Assembly (NCBI GenBank): GCA_944388575.1 | Contig: CALXJF010000007.1 | Span: 1-62,769, forward strand | Direction: 5' to 3' | From: an uncultured Clostridia bacterium | Lineage (GTDB): Bacteria > Bacillota > Clostridia > TANB77 > CAG-465 | DNA: 62,769 nt | Shown here: piece after piece, positions 15,871 to 24,631 of the stretch | Layout: each line of letters opens with the position of its first letter | How positions within the stretch are numbered: the first letter of the stretch is position 1 | Program-made: the position numbers and the translations under genes | The notes under the pieces: model-generated | The model's input: only the letters and a program-made list of their open reading frames with translations | What the model was told of the DNA's origin: nothing | Databases searched by the model: none

Positions 15871-18771
15871 ATGAAAATTAATAATAAAACTGATTTTACT
15901 AAAACTTTAAACCTTCCAAAACAAGTTATAGGTATTAAGGGAAATCAAGTAAAGAAAGAGGATTATATTTTAGAAAAGATACAGGATACTAAAAAATATC
16001 AGTATATGGTTAATAAAAATATAAAAAATGGTGGAAAAAAATATAAGATTATAGAAATGCCTACTGATATTGAGAATAGACTATCTTCAACAATAATATT
16101 AAACAAAATTTTAAAAGATTTTGTGATAAAAAATAAATTGATTGCTGGAGATTATATTGATCATCAATTAATATTTACCAATATTTCTAATATGGAACAA
16201 ATAGATACTTTACCAAATAGTAAAAATAATTTGCAAGAATTGTTAAAGACAAGACAGCAAAAAAGAAAAGAATTAGCTAATATGTTTAAAGGTCAGATAA
16301 TGGAAATTAACAATTTGGGAACTACTATTAATTATGAAAAAAATACCCTTACAACTATAAAAACAGACTTTGAAATTAGCATGATTAAGAAATTTTATGA
16401 AATGTATAAGCAAGAATGTTTAGAAAAAGAAGTTAGGACAGTACATTGGTGTACAAAATGTGGAACTTTTAAAAGAAGAAAAGATTTAATTTTTAAAATT
16501 AAAGAAGTTGATAATTATTATGTACTTTATAGAGTTAAGGAGGATAAGGGAATATTCTCTAAGTATAATAATTTAGATAATACATATTTTCTTGCTAGTA
16601 CAATTAGACCATGGGCTATGGTTACAAGTGAGAATATAGCTATATCTAATGATATGGAGTATTCGCTAGTTGAACTAAAAGATAAGGATAAAGTGATTCA
16701 TTATATTATTGCGTCAGAGTTTGTAGATGAAGTAATGCAGAAAGAATTTTGTATAAAGTATGATATAAAACGAACATTTAAAGCTCAAGAATTAAAAGAT
16801 ATATTGTGTATGAATCCTTTAGATTATAGAAAAAGAGTTAATATTATACTTACTGATAAGGATAAAGTTAGTTATAAAAAAGAAGATTCAACAGGAGTTA
16901 GAATTGTATCTTCTGGTCATACATATATTGATTATCTTATATTAAAAGATACAAAAAAAGAGGCATTAAGATCTATAATTGATATATCTGGAAAAACTAC
17001 TAGTGCATCATTAGTTTTTCAAAATATGGATTATTTAGAGGTGAATTCTAGAATAATTGAATATTTGAAAAAGTCAAATTTTGTATATTCAGTTCAAAAG
17101 TTGAAAATATCTTTGCCAACATGTGATGTTTGTGAGTCAGAGACTATATATAGATGTATAAATGATTGGTATATAGTAAAAAAAGATGATGCAAAAATAT
17201 CGGATGAAATATTAGATGAGTTAAATTCTAAAATGAGTGCAAATATAAAATACAAAAAAGAAGAGTTAGTAAAGGGAATTAATAATATTAATAAAGATAA
17301 GGAGATTCTAATATCTGATAAAAATATTATGGGAACTCCAATACCTGTATTTTACTGTGCCGATTGTGGTGCAAATATTATAAGTGAGAAAACAATTGAA
17401 ATACTAGTAAACATGATAAGGACAAAAGGAAGTGATGCTTGGTATAAGCAAACTCCAGAAGAAATTTTGCAAGGTCAAGTTGCATGTATGAAATGTGGTT
17501 GTACATTTTTCTTTAAGGAAAATGCTACATTAAATAATTTCTTTAAATACATTTGTATTAATTTATTACAAAAAGATACGTTATTAAAAGAAAGTCGTAC
17601 AACTAATATATTGATTGAAAGTAAGGATGAGTTTATTAGTAATTTAAAAGCTCTAAGCTTTATACCAAATTTTACAGATAATATAAATAAGTTTGACAAA
17701 GTTTTAGTACATTCAAATGTAAAGGAAGATTTAGAAGAAGATATCAAAGTAGATCAACCTAAAGAAGTAATTAAAGAAGATAAGAAAATATTTTCTTTTA
17801 AAAAAGGAAAAAACAAAAACACTAATATACAAATAGAGGGAGAAATAAAAGATACTGTAAATAACTATGGTACTGACATACTAAGACTTTGGGCGGCTCT
17901 ATTTTCTAATAAAGAAAGAATATATTTAAATAAGCAAAGTCTTATTAATATTAATAAGAGATATAAAAACATTAGAAGAGTATTTAAATATATTCTAGCA
18001 AATCTATATGATTTTAATCCTAATAAAAATTATATTGAAATAGAAAAAAGAAATGAAATAGATAGATATATATATAATGAACTTTATTTAGTAACGGAAA
18101 GTGTGAAAAAAGCATATGCTAATTTGGAATTTAATGATATATGTAAATTGTTAAGTGATTTTGGAGAAAACATTTTATGTAAAAAGTATTTTGATTCGAT
18201 AAAATATAAATTATATATTTTAAATGCTAATGCTGATAAAAGAAGAAGTATACAATCAAATTTATATGATATTATACTTGCTTTATGTAGTCTTTGGTTA
18301 CCGATTATACCTTTTACAATAGAAGAAATATGGCCATATATTTATCATAAATCTCCAGAAGAAGAAAGAAATATATATAGTTATGTTATTAGTTTAAAAG
18401 ATATTGCTCAAGAGAATAATGATATTATAATGAAGTGGAAAAGAATATTTGCCGTAAAAGAAAAATTTGATGTAAAAATAAAATCTGCACAAGCATTAAA
18501 ACAAATAAAGAATACTCTAGAGGCAAAGGTGATATTAAACACAAACGATTATACTAAAAAGTTTGTTGAAGATAATTATGATGATATTTTAGAATGTATA
18601 AATGTTTCAAGTATTGAAGTAAATGTATCTCAAGATCATAATGTTAAAATTGAAAAAGAACCTGGTACTAAGTGTGCAAGATGTGGTCATTATACAGTTG
18701 AAATAGGCAAGAACCTTAAATATAGGTATCTTTGTCCTAAATGTGCAGATATATTAGAAGAACAAGGCTAA
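15871..18771 (+). CDS. Isoleucyl-tRNA-synthetase-like protein lacking HIGH and KMSKS
   Basis: 966 residues co-linear with bacterial IleRS. Present: ILNKILKDFVIKNKL (next to the HIGH position), an editing-domain-like section with ASTIRPWAMVTSEN, zinc-like CTKCGTF, TCDVCESETIYR and VFYCADCGANII pairs, GSDAWYKQTPEEIL, the TDILRLWAALF block, and a C-terminal zinc finger CARCGHYTVEIG...YLCPKCADIL. Absent: HIGH (the aligned place reads LSST, residues 71-74) and KMSKS (the region before YGTDILRLW reads TNIQIEGEIKD). Without these it should not activate amino acids. Possible roles are tRNA binding, editing in trans or regulation. The reading frame is intact and the protein full length, arguing against decay. 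RBS AAAGGTGAAG; own terminator. Confidence 0.85.
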   Translation: MKINNKTDFTKTLNLPKQVIGIKGNQVKKEDYILEKIQDTKKYQYMVNKNIKNGGKKYKIIEMPTDIENRLSSTIILNKILKDFVIKNKLIAGDYIDHQLIFTNISNMEQIDTLPNSKNNLQELLKTRQQKRKELANMFKGQIMEINNLGTTINYEKNTLTTIKTDFEISMIKKFYEMYKQECLEKEVRTVHWCTKCGTFKRRKDLIFKIKEVDNYYVLYRVKEDKGIFSKYNNLDNTYFLASTIRPWAMVTSENIAISNDMEYSLVELKDKDKVIHYIIASEFVDEVMQKEFCIKYDIKRTFKAQELKDILCMNPLDYRKRVNIILTDKDKVSYKKEDSTGVRIVSSGHTYIDYLILKDTKKEALRSIIDISGKTTSASLVFQNMDYLEVNSRIIEYLKKSNFVYSVQKLKISLPTCDVCESETIYRCINDWYIVKKDDAKISDEILDELNSKMSANIKYKKEELVKGINNINKDKEILISDKNIMGTPIPVFYCADCGANIISEKTIEILVNMIRTKGSDAWYKQTPEEILQGQVACMKCGCTFFFKENATLNNFFKYICINLLQKDTLLKESRTTNILIESKDEFISNLKALSFIPNFTDNINKFDKVLVHSNVKEDLEEDIKVDQPKEVIKEDKKIFSFKKGKNKNTNIQIEGEIKDTVNNYGTDILRLWAALFSNKERIYLNKQSLININKRYKNIRRVFKYILANLYDFNPNKNYIEIEKRNEIDRYIYNELYLVTESVKKAYANLEFNDICKLLSDFGENILCKKYFDSIKYKLYILNANADKRRSIQSNLYDIILALCSLWLPIIPFTIEEIWPYIYHKSPEEERNIYSYVISLKDIAQENNDIIMKWKRIFAVKEKFDVKIKSAQALKQIKNTLEAKVILNTNDYTKKFVEDNYDDILECINVSSIEVNVSQDHNVKIEKEPGTKCARCGHYTVEIGKNLKYRYLCPKCADILEEQG

Positions 18772-18810
18772 GTTGATACAGGAGTTATCAATTTAGCCTT
18801 CTTTTCTTGA
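18764..18810 (+). terminator. Terminator of the IleRS-like gene
   Basis: A 15-bp stem (AAGGCTAAGTTGATA / TATCAATTTAGCCTT, one G-T pair) with a 7-nt loop and a T-rich tail. The stop codon lies in the left arm. Confidence 0.9.
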
Positions 18811-18834
18811 CTTTTAGTAATAAAATGCTATAAT
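18807..18834 (+). promoter_or_regulatory. Sigma-A-type promoter for the 18890 gene
   Basis: TTGACT, 16-bp spacer, TATAAT, ending 55 nt before the start codon. Its -35 overlaps the T-tail of the preceding terminator. Confidence 0.7.
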
Positions 18835-18889
18835 TACAATATGTTAAAATATAAACTTATTTTTGAGTAAATATAAGGAGGCGTTATTT

Positions 18890-20482
18890 ATGACAGAGAA
18901 CATGAAAGCTTTTTCTAATGTTTTAGAAGTTGTACGAAAAGATGGAGATGAAGGAATTAATGCTTTAAAAAGAACTGAACCTAAAATGGCAACTGCAATA
19001 TCCAAACGGTATGGTGATGTATATGTAACTTATACACCTATAATTATGATAGGACCATATAGTATTAATAATGTTAATCAAAGTGAGGTGTATTATAAGG
19101 GAGACAATGAAATCTATTATACTGAAAAAATAGAGATAAAAGGAATTAAAAATTATGTAAAACAAAGTGTTTTAGGAGATAATTTTGAAATCTGTATAAT
19201 ACACAATATGGAAAGAATATTAGGTATAAATACAGAAGAATTTGAGATATTAGTTGAAAAAAGTATAGATGCATTTATAGTTACTAAATATGGTTGCTTT
19301 GATATATTTAAAATTGAAGATACCAATATTTCATATGCGTATGCTATAGAAAGCTGTTTCATGCATTCTGATATTATAGTTTGTCCATCTAAAAATAGTA
19401 TTTTTATTAGAGACTTAAATAAAAAAATATCTAGTATTTTAAAGCCTGATAGTTTAAGTTCTCTTACAGAGAATTTTGGGAATGAAAACATTAATATCTT
19501 AGTAAATTATGACCTTAATTCAAAAACTTTTTTTGATGATACATTAAAAAATTGTGCATCCGTATATATTGATAATAAGTATTTTTGTAAACTAAGTTGT
19601 ATGTACTATAATAAGGCTATGTTTACATTAAAAGGTAAATTATTTGAAGGTAACACGTTTGAAAGTATAGTTAGTGTCTTTGGAATTAGGACAAAAATCA
19701 CATCAACATTACTTTCAAAAAATAAATATTGGGATTTAGAAAAAGATGAAGAAGATGACAAATTTAATAAGAATTTATGTTTCAATTTTTGTTTACTTAG
19801 AAATATAGCTTTGGGTACAATAAAAAATGGAGTAGAGGATATAAAAAATAAATATTATGGAAGTTTTGTTTGTTCAAGAGATTATGAGAAAATAATACGA
19901 CTAATAAAAAAACAGTTTATAAATTATAAATTAACTTTTAAGAAAAGAGAGGGAGTTCAATTTACTTATGGAAAACTACTTTTTTTAAACTCAGAGTTTA
20001 TGGATCATGAAAATAAGAATTATGCAGTTTCATTATATAAACAATATATTATAATTGATAATAATAAAATGTATAAGATTAATGAAATTTTGGTTGAAGA
20101 CAAACTTAAGAAAAAGGTGTTCATAATTAGCTTACTTGAAATGGCTTGTCAAGTCCAAGTCACCAAGAAGCGTAAATATAGGCCTGTGTTATATTTTATA
20201 CCTTGTAATATAATTATTGGAAATGAAATTGGTCATATTCTGAAAGACGATCTATCATCTATGTTCACTTTTAATAAAAAAGTAGAGCAATATATATATT
20301 ATAAAATGGTGGAGGAGTTTGGCGATATAGATATTAGTGATTATATTTTAAATCTTTCTTCATGCAAATATAGTAAATTGAATATTAACCATTTAAAAAA
20401 CAGTTATGAAGAAATGAAAAATATAACAGTAACACCTTTGTTAGAAAAAGATATTTTACAGTTTATGAAAGATATCATTTAA
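18890..20482 (+). CDS. Protein of unknown function, paralog of the 20669 product
   Basis: 530 residues from ATG 18890 behind AAGGAGG (an in-frame TTG at 18863 has no site). No family recognised; no signal peptide or membrane span, so probably cytoplasmic. Shares a motif order with the next gene: GDEGINALKR near the start, KRYGDVYVTYTPII at about residue 40, VTKYGCFDIF around 135, and a long acidic/aromatic C-terminal half. One in-frame CGG codon (19007-19009) sits in the KRYG motif, as in the paralog. It has its own promoter and terminator. Placement after the IleRS-like gene may or may not be meaningful. Confidence 0.75.
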   Translation: MTENMKAFSNVLEVVRKDGDEGINALKRTEPKMATAISKRYGDVYVTYTPIIMIGPYSINNVNQSEVYYKGDNEIYYTEKIEIKGIKNYVKQSVLGDNFEICIIHNMERILGINTEEFEILVEKSIDAFIVTKYGCFDIFKIEDTNISYAYAIESCFMHSDIIVCPSKNSIFIRDLNKKISSILKPDSLSSLTENFGNENINILVNYDLNSKTFFDDTLKNCASVYIDNKYFCKLSCMYYNKAMFTLKGKLFEGNTFESIVSVFGIRTKITSTLLSKNKYWDLEKDEEDDKFNKNLCFNFCLLRNIALGTIKNGVEDIKNKYYGSFVCSRDYEKIIRLIKKQFINYKLTFKKREGVQFTYGKLLFLNSEFMDHENKNYAVSLYKQYIIIDNNKMYKINEILVEDKLKKKVFIISLLEMACQVQVTKKRKYRPVLYFIPCNIIIGNEIGHILKDDLSSMFTFNKKVEQYIYYKMVEEFGDIDISDYILNLSSCKYSKLNINHLKNSYEEMKNITVTPLLEKDILQFMKDII

Positions 20483-20510
20483 TTAACCAATTTTAAAGAG
20501 TTATAAAAAA

Positions 20511-20552
20511 ACATCTAAGTTTAATTATTATTAATCTTAGATGTTTTTTTTA
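20511..20552 (+). terminator. Terminator after the 18890 gene
   Basis: Perfect 9-bp stem ACATCTAAG / CTTAGATGT with a 16-nt loop and eight T. Confidence 0.88.
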
Positions 20553-20587
20553 TATTATTAATGTTTATTATAATTGTTAGCTATTTC

Positions 20588-20616
20588 TTGACTTTTATGT
20601 AATATAATGGTATACT
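20588..20616 (+). promoter_or_regulatory. Sigma-A-type promoter for the 20669 gene
   Basis: TTGACT, 17-bp spacer, TATACT. The surrounding bases (TTTCTTGACTTTTA) repeat those of the promoter at 18807, suggesting the two genes share control or arose by duplication. Confidence 0.7.
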
Positions 20617-20668
20617 TCTATCAAATATTGTATATATTCAAGTTTAATAATGAAGGAGGAACAATAAA

Positions 20669-22456
20669 ATGTTTAGTGAGGAATTATTTGCTTTTGCTAA
20701 AATGGTAACTAATGCCAATGTAGGAAAAGATGAAGGCTTAAATGTCCTAAAAAAAGAGATTACATTAAGAGAGGAGATAGAGTTAAAACGGTATGGCCAA
20801 AGTTATATAGGTTATTCACCTATTATAATATCAGACAACGAGATAAAAAGTGATATAAAAAATTCTTCTATTTATCATCAAGAAAGTGATAATAAAACTT
20901 ATTTAGTTGTAAAAATACCGTTAAACAGAGACAGTTTTAGTTATTTAGAAGAGTATCAAACTATATTAGACTCAGATTTTGATCTTTGTGTTGTATATGA
21001 GCTAGCAAGTTTAACTTGTGATGGAATGATAAACTTTAGATTTTATTTAGAACGTACTGTAAATGTGTATGTTATTACTAAATATGGAAATTTTGAAGTT
21101 TTCAATACGACTAGAGATGATAATACTGTGGTAAAGAATATCATTAAAGAAGCGTTTAAAGACAGAATAATAAAAGTGTATCCTTCAAACAAAAGTCAAT
21201 TTTCTACTATTTTAAAATATAATATCGAAGGTATTATTTTAAGAAATTCTAGTAGTATTTCTGAAAAAGATTTTGAGTTTTCATTAGAAATACGGAAAAT
21301 AGACCAAGAACATATTTATTCTGGAACATATAGTTATTCTAGTGAAGAAGATGTCTTTATTGATAATGTATTATTTGCTAGTTACAAAGATTCCAGTATG
21401 TTATCTTTATATAATGTAATTATAAAAAATAATTATGAAGAAGATGTAACTTTTTATATTTATGCAGATCCTAGAGGATTTGGATTTGAGTTGACATCAC
21501 AAGAGTTAGCTAGGGATACATGTTTATGTTTTGGTGAAACTACTTTTGACGCTAATTTATTTGATAATATGAAAATTGTAAAAATCACAAGAGGTATTAA
21601 TCAGATTGTTAGTGAGATGTATATTGATTTTATTAATGCTACAGAAAAATATGATATCATAAAAAAAGCTACTCAAGACATGATTGATGGTGTATATACA
21701 GTAGATTATGTTGACGTTATTCATGATAAATCAGGTAAATATTTGCCGTTTGGAAGGATATTATTTGGAAACAACAATTATTATACAATGGAAAAAAACG
21801 GATGTACAATGTATTTGTGTTATCAAGAAAAAATAGTAATAGATGAACAATTATATAGAAAAAACACATTTATTCTCCAAATAGATTCTACTAAAGAAAT
21901 GATTGTATTATCTATACTAGAATCATTACGTCAAATATGTACTTTACAAACTGAGATTAAATTACCTTTAGCTTTCTATTCTATAGATAATTATATTATA
22001 GGAAATATCTACGAGATTGATGCAGAAAAGGAAAAAATTACTGATAGAATGAATTATAGCTATATAAAAAGTGTTATTTTATCTGAGTTTGGTCATTTAC
22101 CCATTAAACAAACGTTGAAATCTAAAAAAATAAGTTTTAGTGATGATTTTATTAAAGAAACGGTGAGTAATTTAAAACTAAGTTTTAAAGCAAAAAAAGA
22201 AGAGTTTTTAGCTTATCATGATATTGGTTACATTGATACTTATCTTAATAACGAACTTATTACTTCTGGATGTTGTGATGCAATACAACGTGAAATTGGA
22301 TTTAGAGTCGATGATAAACGTTTAATACTTTTAAGATATTTAAATGAAGAGTCATCAACAGTGTCTTTAAATGAATGGATGAAATATGCACATTTGAATT
22401 CAACCACGAATGTGGATAGGAGTATAGTAAACTTTATAAAAGAATGTGATTTTTAA
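20669..22456 (+). CDS. Protein of unknown function, paralog of the 18890 product
   Basis: 595 residues; ATG behind AAGGAGGA. Not recognised. Aligns by eye with the upstream protein at KDEGLNVLKKE, LKRYGQSYIGYSPII, VITKYGNFEVF and a shared glycine/aromatic pattern (PFGRILFGN, against TYGKLLFLN). The C-terminal ~85 residues (from about residue 505) are extra: SFKAKKEEFLAYHDIGYID...TVSLNEWMKYAHL. No membrane segments. Two in-frame CGG codons (20789 and 21293), the first at the same KRYG position as in the paralog. Single-gene transcript with its own promoter and terminator. Confidence 0.75.
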   Translation: MFSEELFAFAKMVTNANVGKDEGLNVLKKEITLREEIELKRYGQSYIGYSPIIISDNEIKSDIKNSSIYHQESDNKTYLVVKIPLNRDSFSYLEEYQTILDSDFDLCVVYELASLTCDGMINFRFYLERTVNVYVITKYGNFEVFNTTRDDNTVVKNIIKEAFKDRIIKVYPSNKSQFSTILKYNIEGIILRNSSSISEKDFEFSLEIRKIDQEHIYSGTYSYSSEEDVFIDNVLFASYKDSSMLSLYNVIIKNNYEEDVTFYIYADPRGFGFELTSQELARDTCLCFGETTFDANLFDNMKIVKITRGINQIVSEMYIDFINATEKYDIIKKATQDMIDGVYTVDYVDVIHDKSGKYLPFGRILFGNNNYYTMEKNGCTMYLCYQEKIVIDEQLYRKNTFILQIDSTKEMIVLSILESLRQICTLQTEIKLPLAFYSIDNYIIGNIYEIDAEKEKITDRMNYSYIKSVILSEFGHLPIKQTLKSKKISFSDDFIKETVSNLKLSFKAKKEEFLAYHDIGYIDTYLNNELITSGCCDAIQREIGFRVDDKRLILLRYLNEESSTVSLNEWMKYAHLNSTTNVDRSIVNFIKECDF

Positions 22457-22460
22457 ATGT

Positions 22461-22491
22461 AAAGCAGAGTGTCAAATTGATGCTCTGCTTT
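22461..22491 (+). terminator. Terminator after the 20669 gene
   Basis: Perfect 9-bp stem AAAGCAGAG / CTCTGCTTT with a 13-nt loop; the T-tail is short. Confidence 0.75.
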
Positions 22492-22606
22492 ATCATGTAA
22501 TATTGAATTAATTTTACCTTTATATGTAAGTCTTTTTATATAAAAATAATATATTTGAAAACTAATTAAAAAATTAGTTACTTTTTTGTAAGTGAATTGT
22601 CAAATA

Positions 22607-22635
22607 TTGACTTTTGGTTAAGTGTTTGGTACTAT
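22607..22635 (+). promoter_or_regulatory. Candidate promoter of the glycan operon
   Basis: TTGACT, 17-bp spacer, TACTAT (a TATAAT overlaps 5 nt further on with a spacer that is too long). The -35 region again reads ATTGACTTTTGG, like the two upstream promoters. Confidence 0.5.
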
Positions 22636-22705
22636 ATAATATATTACATGTATCTTTTTTTGTCAACTTTTGAAATTTTATTTAATGGTAAGAGAGGATT
22701 TTAAT

Positions 22706-23734
22706 ATGCAAGAAAATGTTTTATTTGTACCTGGAAGAGTTAGCTTGATTGGAGGAATAAGTGACTTAGTTAGTCCATATTTATCGAAAAATAAAGACCT
22801 GATACCAGGTTATGCTATTGCTGTTACTATAGATAAGGGGATATATTCTAATTCCAAAAAATCAAATAAATTTATATATAGGGCATATAAAAACTATTTT
22901 GAATGCAAATGGAATAAAGAAGAGTTAGAAAAAGAAGCTAAAAGAGGTAGTTTTTATTCATATATGTGTGGAACACTATATTATCTTTTAGATAAGTATA
23001 AAGTATCTGGAATAGATATAGAAATAGTACATATGGATTTACCAATGAAAAAAGGATTAGCTTCGAGTGCGGCTATATGTATTACTATAGTTAAGTCTGT
23101 TAATGAATTATATAAATTAAATTTGTCTAAAGAAGAAATAATGGATATTGCATATAAAGGTGAACATTTAGCATTATCAAAGTGTGGTAGGTTAGATCAG
23201 ACTAGTATTGTAAATGAAGGAGTTTCTTTTATTACTTTTTATGAAAATGAGGCTAAAGCACAAAAAATCAATGTAAAAACAAATATAAATATTTTAGTTG
23301 TGGATTTAAATTCTAAGAAGGATACTAGAAAGATAATGAATTGTTTTAATAATGCATTACCATTTGCAAGATATAAAAATGATATTTTAGTTCATGATGT
23401 TATTGGAATTAATAATAAAAATTTAGTTACAAATTCAATTAAGGCTATTGAAACGGGTGATTTATATTTACTAGGGACTTGTTTTACTAAATTTCAAGGA
23501 CTTATGGATAAAGTTTCGATAATATGTGATGAACTTAAAGCTCCTGTTTTACATAGTGTTTTAGAAGATGAATATGTGCAAAAATTAACTTATGGAGGAA
23601 AAGGAACAGGTTCTGGAGGAGATGGATCGGCAATTTTTGTTTGTAAAGATAAAGATTCTGAAGAACTATTAGAAGAGTATTTTAAGTTGAAATATAAAAT
23701 GCCTTCATTTGGGATATGTATTAAAGGTAAATGA
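22706..23734 (+). CDS. GHMP-family sugar kinase
   Basis: 342 residues from ATG 22706 (AGAGGA 7 nt upstream; earlier in-frame starts lack a site). The three GHMP motifs are present: PGRVSLIGG near the N terminus, PMKKGLASSAAICI as the phosphate loop, and YGGKGTGSGGDGSAIFVC at the C terminus. GHMP kinases phosphorylate small sugars or isoprenoid alcohols. With the following nucleotidyltransferase this is most likely a sugar 1-kinase feeding nucleotide-sugar synthesis. It overlaps the next frame only outside the chosen start. Confidence 0.88.
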   Translation: MQENVLFVPGRVSLIGGISDLVSPYLSKNKDLIPGYAIAVTIDKGIYSNSKKSNKFIYRAYKNYFECKWNKEELEKEAKRGSFYSYMCGTLYYLLDKYKVSGIDIEIVHMDLPMKKGLASSAAICITIVKSVNELYKLNLSKEEIMDIAYKGEHLALSKCGRLDQTSIVNEGVSFITFYENEAKAQKINVKTNINILVVDLNSKKDTRKIMNCFNNALPFARYKNDILVHDVIGINNKNLVTNSIKAIETGDLYLLGTCFTKFQGLMDKVSIICDELKAPVLHSVLEDEYVQKLTYGGKGTGSGGDGSAIFVCKDKDSEELLEEYFKLKYKMPSFGICIKGK

Positions 23735-23753
23735 TGAGGAGTGTAAATTATAT

Positions 23754-24617
23754 ATGCATAAAATAAAGAAAGCTATAATTCCTGTTGCAGGATTAGCAAC
23801 AAGAATGTATCCTATAAGTAAAGCTGTAAAAAAAGCTTTATTGCCTGTATGTGATATAGATGGTAGAATAAAACCTCTTATTTTTAAATTGTTAGAAGAA
23901 TTAGTAGTTTCTGGTATAGAAGAGATTTTTTTAATAGTAAATGATTATGATAAAGAAGTTTATAAAAAAATATTTGAACAAAGTAGTTCTTCCGTTTTAG
24001 CAAAACTAAGTTCTGATGATAAAGAATATGATAAAAATCTAAAAATAATTGGAGATAAAATTACTTATATTGTACAAAATGAAGCATTAGGTTTTGGACA
24101 TGCTGTATACTTAGCTAGGGACTATATAAATAAAGAACCAGTAATTTTATTGTTAGGAGATACTTTATATAAAAGTTTAAATAATAGTATAAGTTGTGTA
24201 GAACAATTGTTACAATATTTTGATGATGTAGAAACTACTATTATAGCTTTAAAAGAATTAAAGGAAGATGAATTAAAGTATTATGGTACTGTGCAAGGTA
24301 AATGGATTAATGATGAGAAAAATAAGTTAATACTAAGTAAAATTGTTGAAAAGCCAAATATAGAATATGCAAAGAAAAATCTTTTAATAGACAATAAGTT
24401 TTATGGGAATTTTGGAGAGTTTATATTAACAGAAGAATTGTTTGTTGAGCTGGAAAATATTATTAGTAAACCTTTGATAAAAGGAACTGAATATCAGTTA
24501 ATGGATGCATTTGATAATCTAATAAATAAAAGTAGAGTAGATGGTTTAATTATTGATGGAAATTCATATGATATGGGAAATATAGCAGCGTATAAAGATG
24601 TGTTGAGAAATTATTAA
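23754..24617 (+). CDS. Nucleotidyltransferase, GalU/UTP-glucose-1-phosphate uridylyltransferase-like
   Basis: 287 residues from ATG 23754. The N terminus KKAIIPVAGLATRMYPIS matches the nucleotide-binding loop of GalU-type enzymes (usually GxGTR, here AGLATR), followed by KALLPVCD, NEALGFGHAVYLARD, LLLGDTLY and VEKPN. Activates a sugar 1-phosphate with NTP. Slightly atypical loop, so the sugar and base are open. GGAG lies 12 nt before the start. Second gene of the glycan operon. Confidence 0.87.
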   Translation: MHKIKKAIIPVAGLATRMYPISKAVKKALLPVCDIDGRIKPLIFKLLEELVVSGIEEIFLIVNDYDKEVYKKIFEQSSSSVLAKLSSDDKEYDKNLKIIGDKITYIVQNEALGFGHAVYLARDYINKEPVILLLGDTLYKSLNNSISCVEQLLQYFDDVETTIIALKELKEDELKYYGTVQGKWINDEKNKLILSKIVEKPNIEYAKKNLLIDNKFYGNFGEFILTEELFVELENIISKPLIKGTEYQLMDAFDNLINKSRVDGLIIDGNSYDMGNIAAYKDVLRNY

Positions 24618-24631
24618 AGGATGAATAACGT

